A stretch of DNA of 64,000 nucleotides from JAGVSR01 sp964458265. GTDB taxonomy: Bacteria > Pseudomonadota > Alphaproteobacteria > Rhizobiales > Hyphomicrobiaceae. The DNA lies in the NCBI GenBank assembly GCA_964458265.1, contig CAYWIF010000011.1, positions 25,082 through 89,081 of the forward strand. The letters are read 5' to 3'. A program made the translations under genes and the position numbers. Shown here in pieces: positions 57,494 to 64,000 of the stretch (position 1 is its first letter; every line of letters begins with the position of its first letter). The notes under the pieces were generated by a model. The model was not told the DNA's origin, ran no database searches, and saw only the letters and a program-made list of their open reading frames with translations.

Positions 57494-59203
57494 TCAGTGC
57501 GCCGCCGCGCCGGACGCCCCAATTCCGGTCTCCGACCGCACATACTGCGCCTCGAAAGCTGCGCGCTCCTTTCCGGCCCGCTGGCTTCGGTCGGTGATCG
57601 AGAACAGCCAGATACCGAAGAACGCGAGCGTCACGGAAAACAGAGCGGGATTGTCATAGGGGAAGATCGCCGATCCCGCAGGATAGCCGAGCGTCTTTTC
57701 CCAGACGGACGGGCTGAGCACGACCATGACGGTTGCACTCAATAGGCCGAGAAATCCGCCTATGAAGGCGCCCCGCGTCGTCGTCCCCTTCCAAAACACG
57801 CTCATCACCAGAACCGGAAAATTGCAGCTGGCTGCAATCGCGAATGCGAGCCCGACCATGAACGCCACATTCTGGTTCTCGAAGACGTAGCCAAGAAAGA
57901 TCGCGATAATGCCAATCACCACGGCGGCGATGCGCGATAACCGGATCTCTTGATACTCGTTGGCCTTTCCGCGCGCGATCACCGAAGCGTAGAGGTCGTG
58001 GCTGACGGCCGTCGCCCCGGCAAGCGTCAGCCCGGCCACGACCGCCAGGATTGTCGCGAACGCCACCGCCGAGATGAACCCGAGGAACAAGGACCCGCCA
58101 AGGGCCTCAGCGAGATGCACCGCCGACATGTTGCCCGATCCGGCCATGTCAGCGGGCGCGAAACTGCCATTCGGTCCTGCCACCGCGCCGGCTTTGAAAT
58201 ACGTGGGGTCTTGCAGCAGAAGCGTGATGGCTCCGAAGCCGATGATGAAGGTCAGGATATAGAAGTAGCCGATAAATCCGGTCGCATAGAACACGCTCTT
58301 GCGCGCCGCCTTGGCATCCGAAACCGTGAAGAAGCGCATCAGGATGTGCGGCAATCCCGCCGTGCCGAACATCAGCGCAATGCCCAGCGAGATCGTCGAA
58401 ATGGGATCTTTCACCAGCGCGCCCGGTGCCATGATGGCGCTGCCGCTGGGATGCACCTCGATTGCTCTTTGGAACATGGCCTCTGGTGAGAAGTTGAAGT
58501 GCGCGAGCACCATCATTGCCATGAAACTTGCGCCGCCGAGCAGCAGGCAGGCCTTGATGATCTGCACCCAGGTCGTCGCCACCATGCCGCCGAAGGCGAC
58601 ATAGATGATCATCAGCAGCCCGACGACGATGACAGCGTATAGATATTCCAGCCCGAACAATGTCTGGATCAGCTTCCCGGCACCGACCATCTGCGCGATC
58701 AGGTAGAACGCAACCACAACCAGCGTGCCGGTCGCCGAAAGTATCCGGATCGGCGTCGGTTCCAATCGGAAGGCCGCAACATCGGCGAACGTGAATTTGC
58801 CGAGATTCCTGAGACGCTCCGCGATCAGGAAGAGCACGATCGGCCAGCCCACAAGCCATCCAACCGAGTAGATCAGTCCGTCGTAGCCGTTCGCAAACAC
58901 CAATCCCGAAATTCCCAGGAACGATGCCGCCGACATATAGTCTCCGGCAATCGCCAGCCCGTTTTGGAAGCCGGTAATCCCGCCCCCCGCCGCATAGAAG
59001 TCGGCCGCCGACTTCGTTCTGCCGGCTGCCCACTTCGTGATTCCAAGCGTCGCGAAGACGAAAATGAGGAACATGATGATGGCCGGAAGGTTCAGATCGG
59101 ACTGGCCGGCGACAGTGATGTTGTCGGCAATCGCGTAGCCCGCGCTCGCCACCGCGACGGCGGCAATGGCCGCGGCCGTCAGAGGAAAATGACCGGCGCT
59201 CAT
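57494..59203 (-). CDS. actP: Cation/acetate symporter
   Basis: 569 residues with about 13 transmembrane helices of the sodium:solute symporter family. An N-terminal cleavable-looking hydrophobic segment, then Thr-Lys-Ser-Ala-Ala-Asp-Phe-Tyr-Ala-Ala-Gly-Gly and Ala-Gly-Asp-Tyr-Met-Ser-Ala-Ala-Ser-Phe-Leu-Gly, the ActP signature. It takes up acetate, glycolate or similar acids with Na+ or H+. The start overlaps the DUF485 stop by four bases (ATGA). Confidence 0.95.
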   Translation of the reverse strand: MSAGHFPLTAAAIAAVAVASAGYAIADNITVAGQSDLNLPAIIMFLIFVFATLGITKWAAGRTKSAADFYAAGGGITGFQNGLAIAGDYMSAASFLGISGLVFANGYDGLIYSVGWLVGWPIVLFLIAERLRNLGKFTFADVAAFRLEPTPIRILSATGTLVVVAFYLIAQMVGAGKLIQTLFGLEYLYAVIVVGLLMIIYVAFGGMVATTWVQIIKACLLLGGASFMAMMVLAHFNFSPEAMFQRAIEVHPSGSAIMAPGALVKDPISTISLGIALMFGTAGLPHILMRFFTVSDAKAARKSVFYATGFIGYFYILTFIIGFGAITLLLQDPTYFKAGAVAGPNGSFAPADMAGSGNMSAVHLAEALGGSLFLGFISAVAFATILAVVAGLTLAGATAVSHDLYASVIARGKANEYQEIRLSRIAAVVIGIIAIFLGYVFENQNVAFMVGLAFAIAASCNFPVLVMSVFWKGTTTRGAFIGGFLGLLSATVMVVLSPSVWEKTLGYPAGSAIFPYDNPALFSVTLAFFGIWLFSITDRSQRAGKERAAFEAQYVRSETGIGASGAAAH

Positions 59204-59517
59204 GTCTTGAGGCCTTCGAGGATGTCCTTCGTCAAATCATCGAACGCCGTGTTGGCCCTTGCCACGTAGATGCCGGTCAGAACGAACGCCGAAACGATCA
59301 CGCCGATACCCACCGGGATACCCACCGTCGTCACGCCCCCGAAGAGGGACTGGGCCAAGAACGCCTTATGGTAGGCGATTGCCAGCACAAAGCCGAAATA
59401 GATGACGACCATCAGTGCGGATAGCAGCCACGCCAGCCGCGAGCGCCGGCGCACCAACTCATGGAACCGCGGGTCGGATTGGACGCGGCGAATGACGTCG
59501 TCGGTATCGACGGACAT
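59200..59517 (-). CDS. DUF485 (YjcH-like) membrane protein
   Basis: 105 residues, two transmembrane helices (about 30-52 and 63-86) after a short soluble N-terminus beginning with Val-Arg-Arg-Arg near residue 22. DUF485 genes are the usual partners of actP (yjcH-actP in E. coli) and are thought to support the transporter. GGGGGAGG precedes the ATG at 59517. Confidence 0.93.
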   Translation of the reverse strand: MSVDTDDVIRRVQSDPRFHELVRRRSRLAWLLSALMVVIYFGFVLAIAYHKAFLAQSLFGGVTTVGIPVGIGVIVSAFVLTGIYVARANTAFDDLTKDILEGLKT

Positions 59518-59826
59518 GAACGTTGAACCTCCCCCGGCGCGCGGCCTCATTTTGCTGCCCGGAACGGATCCCCCCGGCGGCCGCACACGTCTCCCGCAAC
59601 CATAGATCGATTTGATCGCCCGACACCACCGCCTTGGCTCAATCGCGCGTGCCCGGCGGCAGCGACAGAATTGAGGCAAACCCCAGACCGGCCGAGAAAA
59701 ATTCAACCAGGACCCGGGATGAAAACGGACTACGCAGCGCGCCCGCCTTCCGATATGACAGTTCCGTGACACATCCGGCGTGGCCGGTCCCGGCCCTACG
59801 CTTCCCTGTTGACTTTGCAAGACAAG
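59518..59826. other. Divergent spacer, DUF485/actP and LTA-synthase-like gene
   Basis: 309 bases between divergent starts. Promoters for both directions are expected; no EcfG motif, convincing sigma-70 pair or gene is seen. Confidence 0.5.
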
Positions 59827-61563
59827 ATGACGGATCGAACTGTCGTTCAGACCCCAACGGCGACCGGACTGGATGCGGTGCAGCCGATCGGCCGCTGGCA
59901 ACTGGGCTGGCGCGCCGTCGGTGCCATCGCATTCCTGGCGGTGATTGGCCTTGGCGCGTACTTCCAGCGTTACGAGGGGTCCGGGTGGCACCTCGTCTAT
60001 GTCTGGACGGCCACGCTATTCACCGGACTTGCTGTTCTTGCCCTGACGCGGCGACTTCTCGTCGCGACGGTGTATGTCACGCTCCTGGTGACGATCGTTG
60101 TCCATGCCGCCGCCGCCAAGCATCAGGCCATGAACATGTCCGTTCATGCCTACGACCTCTTTTTCTACCTCTCGTCACTCTCAACGCTGACCTACCTGTG
60201 GGCGTCATATCGCGCTAAACTCGTGATGCTCGTGGCCGCGCTCATCGGCTTCGCCGTTATGCTTGTGATGGCGTACGCGTTGGATGGCACCCGCGTCCGT
60301 CGCCGCGTCGCTGTGCCTTTGATGCTGGCGTTCGCGGTCTTGACGGGATTGAGCGCGGTCATGAAAGGCGAGCGCCGTCACACCCAGCAATACTGGGAGG
60401 ATTTGGTCGTCTCGACTTTCTATTCTTCGGTGCCGGAAACGCTGGAAACGCTGTGGCGCGGCCAATTGCTCGAGGCGGCAACCAGTGCACCCGGTCCACT
60501 CTTCACAGTCCCTGCCGGTTGCGGCGTGACGAAGAAGCCGCCGCATATCATTCTCATCCATCAGGAATCAGTCGTACCACCCGAGTACTTTCCAGGCCTC
60601 CAGTACGACAAGCGTGTCGATGAGATGTTCCGCTCCGGTGACGGAACGCTACGCAAGATGCGGGTCGAGACCTATGGCGGCGCATCCTGGTTGACCGAGT
60701 TCTCCATCCTCGCCGGTGTCTCGACGTACTCATTCGGCGGCATGCGTCCGTTCGTCCAGTCGCTCATGGCCGGCCGGGTTCACGACACGCTGCCCCAGGC
60801 ACTAGCCCGCTGCGGTTATCGCAATGCCGTGATCTACCCTCTGGACAAGAACTTCGTCTCAAACGGCAAGTTCTATACCGCCGTAGGCATGCCCGAAATC
60901 TTCGACAAGAAAGCGCAAGGTGCCAAGACCGGCAACGAGCGCGATCACGTCTACTACGGCAACACGCTGAACCTTCTGTCCGATCATGTCCGCACGACTG
61001 ACGGTCCCCTGTTCACCTATGTTTTGACCATGGCGACGCACGGTCCGTACGTGCGCCCATACCTGCCGGAGCTTGATGTGCCGGGCGGTGCCGCCGGCAC
61101 CCATCCGGAAATGCATGAATATTTGCGCCGACTATCGATGGCCCGCATGGATCTTGCTGAGTTCAAGCGCCAGCTCGCCACGCGATTTCCCGGCGAACCC
61201 ATTCTTCTCGTCCAATACGGCGACCACCAGCCCATCGCCACCCGGCACTACCTCGGTTTCGGCGACGTCAGGTTCGCCGAGGACGTCGCGATTGGCAAAG
61301 AGTCCCCCGGTTTTCTGACCTACTACACCGTTGAAGGTATCAACTTCGAGATGCCCCGCCTTCCCGAAGTGGACGTTCTCGACGTCCCCTATCTCGGCAC
61401 GGTCCTTCTGCAGGCCGCAGGTTTGCCCCTGTCGGAATCCTACCAGGAAAGGCGCCGCCTGATGGATCAGTGCAACGGCCGCTACGATGCCTGCAATATC
61501 CCGGGCGCCATGATGACGTTTCACCGGCGTCTGATCGACTCCGGCCTGGTGAACGCGCGCTAG
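59827..61563 (+). CDS. LTA synthase/OpgB-like sulfatase-fold phosphotransferase
   Basis: 578 residues. Five hydrophobic helices (about 25-185) are followed by a periplasmic alkaline-phosphatase-fold domain. Metal and catalytic residues of the LtaS family are recognisable: Glu247-Ser248 in His-Gln-Glu-Ser, nucleophile position Ser287 in Tyr-Gly-Gly-Ala-Ser-Trp, His of Thr-His-Gly-Pro-Tyr near 402, and Asp-His of Tyr-Gly-Asp-His near 463. The nucleophile is usually Thr in LtaS. It probably transfers a phosphoglycerol or phosphoethanolamine headgroup to periplasmic glucan or lipid. ATG at 59827 is preferred over the TTG at 59809. Confidence 0.88.
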   Translation: MTDRTVVQTPTATGLDAVQPIGRWQLGWRAVGAIAFLAVIGLGAYFQRYEGSGWHLVYVWTATLFTGLAVLALTRRLLVATVYVTLLVTIVVHAAAAKHQAMNMSVHAYDLFFYLSSLSTLTYLWASYRAKLVMLVAALIGFAVMLVMAYALDGTRVRRRVAVPLMLAFAVLTGLSAVMKGERRHTQQYWEDLVVSTFYSSVPETLETLWRGQLLEAATSAPGPLFTVPAGCGVTKKPPHIILIHQESVVPPEYFPGLQYDKRVDEMFRSGDGTLRKMRVETYGGASWLTEFSILAGVSTYSFGGMRPFVQSLMAGRVHDTLPQALARCGYRNAVIYPLDKNFVSNGKFYTAVGMPEIFDKKAQGAKTGNERDHVYYGNTLNLLSDHVRTTDGPLFTYVLTMATHGPYVRPYLPELDVPGGAAGTHPEMHEYLRRLSMARMDLAEFKRQLATRFPGEPILLVQYGDHQPIATRHYLGFGDVRFAEDVAIGKESPGFLTYYTVEGINFEMPRLPEVDVLDVPYLGTVLLQAAGLPLSESYQERRRLMDQCNGRYDACNIPGAMMTFHRRLIDSGLVNAR

Positions 61564-61590
61564 TGACAAAGCATTCCGACAAATGAAAAA

Positions 61591-61615
61591 GAGGCGTGAG
61601 CTTTGCTCACGCCTC
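61591..61615. terminator. Bidirectional terminator after phosphotransferase gene
   Basis: Perfect 11-bp stem GAGGCGTGAGC / GCTCACGCCTC with a TTT loop, flanked by AAAAA and TT. Confidence 0.88.
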
Positions 61616-61648
61616 TTGCTGTGTGCGCGCCGCTATCAACTGCCCGGA

Positions 61649-62230
61649 TCAATTCCAGTCGACGCAACGCTCGTAGCGATTCCACCAGTACGCGCTTCCG
61701 GTCGCCAACGCCCGGCGCTCCAGCCAGTCGCAGTCGCCGTAGTAGTAGCCGTCGTAATACCAGTACGCGAGACCGGGACCCCAAAGATACCGGTGTCCGT
61801 GCCGGCGGATGTGGCTATGGTTGTGTTTCTTCCCGCCGCGATATCCATATTTGCGCGGTCCATCGCTATTGCGGAACTTCGAGCCTGCGCGGCGCGAGCC
61901 CCGATCGATGTCTGAGCCGCCGCGATTGCCGCGAAACGCCCGTCCACCATCGCGATTACCGCCTTGACGAAATGCGCGTCCGCTGTCACCCCCACGGCGT
62001 CCACCGCCTTGGAAGCTCCGCTGTCCGTTCCCGCCGCCGCGCATAGCTGGGCCACCGCCCCCGCCACCGCCGCGCATTGAGGGACCGCCACCACCGCCGC
62101 CGCCTTTGCCGCCTCCGCGGTCGGCCAAGACAATTGGCTTTTCACCGGACGCAACGGGAGCGGCATGAGCCGTCACCGGTATCAACAGCAGCAAGCTCGC
62201 CGCCATTGCTTTAAGTGCAAACTTATTCAT
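61649..62230 (-). CDS. Glycine-rich exported protein with aromatic C-terminus
   Basis: 193 residues. Signal peptide 1-23 (Ala-His-Ala), then a very Gly/Arg-rich disordered region (about 36-120), a basic His-rich patch (Lys-Lys-His-Asn-His-Ser-His) and a C-terminal Trp/Tyr-rich segment with two cysteines (Asp-Cys-Asp-Trp and Arg-Cys-Val-Asp-Trp). The layout fits secreted Hyphomicrobiales envelope or matrix proteins; function unknown. AAGGAG precedes the ATG. An exact EcfG-like promoter is 135 bases upstream. Confidence 0.78.
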   Translation of the reverse strand: MNKFALKAMAASLLLLIPVTAHAAPVASGEKPIVLADRGGGKGGGGGGGPSMRGGGGGGGPAMRGGGNGQRSFQGGGRRGGDSGRAFRQGGNRDGGRAFRGNRGGSDIDRGSRRAGSKFRNSDGPRKYGYRGGKKHNHSHIRRHGHRYLWGPGLAYWYYDGYYYGDCDWLERRALATGSAYWWNRYERCVDWN

Positions 62231-62364
62231 ATCCGTCGTCTCCTTGGAGGTACGGCACCGAGCACGATTGCTGTCGTCGCAGGCTGCGATGCCGCGCAAA
62301 ATGGGCCGTGCGCGAAACAAGTCATTCGCGATGTTTAGACATCTATCGGCTGATCCACCAAACT

Positions 62365-62390
62365 AACGACGGCAAGCACCCGTTTGTTCC
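62365..62390 (-). promoter_or_regulatory. EcfG-type stress promoter before glycine-rich gene
   Basis: On the minus strand: GGAAC (62390-62386), 17 bases, CGTT (62368-62365), exact consensus, 135 bases before the ATG at 62230. Confidence 0.55.
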
Positions 62391-62498
62391 GCATGATCCG
62401 TTTACAAAGGGTCGCCAACATCCTCCGGTCACGGCCGAAAAGTCCATGGCTCCGCTCGCATGGTTATCGCCATGACTGCAGAACCCCGTGGGTTTAAA

Positions 62499-62515
62499 TG
62501 GCTATCGGCTAGCCA
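62499..62515 (-). terminator. Weak hairpin after sulfotransferase remnant
   Basis: TGGCTA / TAGCCA with a five-base loop, 10 bases past the stop on the minus strand and followed there by TTTAAA. Short stem, so tentative. Confidence 0.35.
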
Positions 62516-62525
62516 GTTGACAAGA

Positions 62526-63257
62526 TCAGCCCGATGCAGGGGCGTAAAAGCGCCGGATGTCCTCGGCATAGAGGCGCTCCACCAAAGCCCGCTGCCTCGC
62601 GGTATAGACAGCGGCAACCTTGGCTGCCGCGCCGGTACGGCCAGATTGCCGGTTCATCAGCGGCTTTGCCTCACCGAAAATGGCGGTCGACAAGCCCGCG
62701 AAATCATCATCCAGATTTTCCACGCGTCCAACGAAATGCAGCTTGTCCGGGTGGATGGGCACAATGCTGTCCTGTGGCGCCCAATGTATGTTCTTAAAGA
62801 TCCCCCCATCGGCCAAGTAGTCGAGAAAATAATCGAACGTCACGCCGCCCGGAATGTCCCCATTGACCACCTAGGTGGCATCGTGGCGCTGGACCTTGTC
62901 AAGGTAGGCCGAGAGAACGCGCGACAGCGGGTGTCTCACGATCGTGAAGCAGTAGTAACCGGCCAGCAATTGCTCTTCCGTGAGAGTTGCGATCTCGGTG
63001 ATATCGCGGAAGGAGGCCTTAGCAACGTTGGCCGAGTCATCCAACCCACGCTGCCCATAGATCGCTGCGGCTAACGAGTTGGTCACTGTTGAGTTGGCAG
63101 CCTTCGGTACGCGAAAATAGCAAAAGCGCTTTTCCCGTGAGACGCAAACCCGCTTCCCAACCCCACTGTGTAACTCCGGGGGAACGGATGCCAGCAGCGG
63201 GCTGGCTGCGATTGCCCTGTTTCGAAGGTGTCGCCGGAGTGAAACGAAGAATGCCAT
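62526..63257 (-). pseudogene. Sulfotransferase-family gene interrupted by in-frame TAG
   Basis: The frame from ATG 63257 runs to an amber codon at 62873-62871 and continues in the same frame to 62526; read through it gives about 242 residues, a normal length. The PAPS-binding loop is Lys-Ala-Ala-Asn-Ser-Thr and the 3'-phosphate loop Ile-Val-Arg-His-Pro-Leu-Ser-Arg. The residues after the stop (Val-Val-Asn-Gly-Asp) still look coding, so the break is a single recent nonsense mutation, a sequencing error, or a suppressed codon. The start is uncertain. The region is less GC-rich than its neighbours, suggesting acquired DNA. Confidence 0.75.
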
Positions 63258-63476
63258 CGGGTATACGTAACCGAAAAGAAATACACAGTGAACCACTCGG
63301 CGTGGCGCACTTGAGCTAATCGCGGATTCGACCGTTCGTCGATAGCCCGTTGGCGGACTAACTTCGATTGAGATGCGAATTATTGCGTCGCTCTTCCTCT
63401 GCGACCTCGTCCGACCTATTGCGAACATTGCCTGTTGCCCAGAAAATACAGGTTCCTAGTTTGGGAGCAGTTTGCA

Positions 63477-63824
63477 ATGAGCGTGACCAGGATAGTCGCC
63501 AATCTTAACGCACCAGACCCAGTGGCGCTGGCAAGATTCTATGGTGAGGTCTTTGAGCTCGACGCGCCGTTTGACATGGGATGGATCGCGTTTCTGACCA
63601 CAAACGCCACCCAGAAAATCGAACTCCATACTGCGTCCGAAGGCGGTTCCGGAACCGAACTGCCGGTGATTTCCATCGGCGTTGACGACTTAGATGCAAC
63701 CCTGACCGCTGTTCGCGCGGCAGGTGGAGCTGTCGTCTATGGGCCGACAAAAGAAGCGTGGGGACTTCGTCGCTTTTTCTTTCGCGATCCGGCGGGCAAT
63801 CTCGTGAACGTCGTCGACAGCTGA
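63477..63824 (+). CDS. VOC-family (glyoxalase-like) protein
   Basis: 115 residues, one vicinal-oxygen-chelate unit of two beta-alpha-beta-beta-beta motifs. A metal ligand Glu lies in Ile-Glu-Leu-His (about residues 45-48) and another near Phe-Arg-Asp-Pro-Ala-Gly-Asn at the C-terminus. Members include glyoxalases, dioxygenases and antibiotic-binding proteins; which one cannot be told. GGGAG precedes the ATG. Confidence 0.88.
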   Translation: MSVTRIVANLNAPDPVALARFYGEVFELDAPFDMGWIAFLTTNATQKIELHTASEGGSGTELPVISIGVDDLDATLTAVRAAGGAVVYGPTKEAWGLRRFFFRDPAGNLVNVVDS

Positions 63825-64000
63825 ATGCCGTCTGCCGGCAAATATCAGACGCTCGGCGGCGAGCGTTCTTTGCACGTAGGAACGACAAATGGCGGGCCTG
63901 TAGGGAGCAAAATCAAAACCTCAACACAGCCCGGAGGGCTCGGGAGCAACGCGACCCGGCGCGAGCGCCGCCCCTGCGGAGCGCCTGAGGGCGCGTGAGC
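63825..64000. other. Terminal 176 bases, no gene identified
   Basis: I see no supported start, RNA gene or terminator here; the downstream gene, if any, begins beyond the window. Confidence 0.5.

Noticed and set aside
62871..62873. TAG as programmed pyrrolysine or other recoding
   Set aside because: No recoding element or suppressor tRNA is visible; simple nonsense mutation or sequence error is more likely.

Overview
The window is a GC-rich chromosomal scaffold segment from an alphaproteobacterium of the order Hyphomicrobiales, most likely close to Hyphomicrobium. The evidence is three porins of the rhizobial Omp2 type, a divergent carA / yqeY-dnaG-rpoD block, an alphaproteobacterial DnaG whose zinc ligands are mostly gone, a DUF502 protein, an ELM1-family protein, SdhE upstream of Mfd, and a Chloroflexus-type malyl-CoA/methylmalyl-CoA lyase of the kind used in glyoxylate, ethylmalonyl-CoA or one-carbon assimilation. 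A run of 100 Ns (186-285) marks a scaffold join.

Layout. 1-6975: a truncated Hpt-domain gene, an adrenodoxin-type ferredoxin with its NADPH reductase, a CelD-like acetyltransferase, a lipoprotein, a CoxE-like VWA protein, and a tightly overlapping three-gene unit (membrane-anchored protein, HTTM-like membrane protein, DCC thiol oxidoreductase). 7169-10125: two tandem paralogous porins, each with its own terminator. 10459-24815: a cyclic-nucleotide-binding protein, an SDR, rpoD, dnaG, yqeY, then carA, a ChaN-like protein, two paralogous exported proteins, carB and greA. 24868-34848: an MFS transporter, an Lrp-type regulator, ELM1, and a cell-wall block in which two SPOR-domain proteins flank glmU and glmS. 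34845-41238: recG, sdhE and mfd, followed by a spacer built of nested palindromic repeats. 41239-49317: an acyl-CoA synthetase, a YejA-like binding protein, IalB, an HspQ with a long basic extension, malyl-CoA lyase and an exported family-3 glycosidase. 49324-53232: a lipid A type acyltransferase, a UbiH-like monooxygenase and a third porin. 53480-57412: small envelope proteins around otsBA (trehalose) and a YqjD/DUF883-like protein. 57494-64000: actP with its DUF485 partner, an LTA-synthase-like phosphotransferase, a glycine-rich exported protein, a sulfotransferase gene broken by an in-frame amber codon, and a VOC protein.

How it fits together. Most genes are housekeeping: transcription and replication start-up, transcription-coupled repair, pyrimidine/arginine precursor carbamoyl phosphate, UDP-GlcNAc and envelope upkeep. 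Acetate uptake plus malyl-CoA lyase point to C2/C3 acid assimilation. The most useful regulatory signal is three exact matches to the alphaproteobacterial general-stress sigma factor (EcfG) consensus GGAAC-N16/17-CGTT, each intergenic and correctly oriented: before otsA, before the exported glycosidase, and before the glycine-rich protein. The best candidate for an undescribed system is the HTTM-like / DCC / anchored-protein triad at 5124-6975. Next are the pair of exported paralogs lodged between carA and carB, and the HspQ with a histone-like tail.
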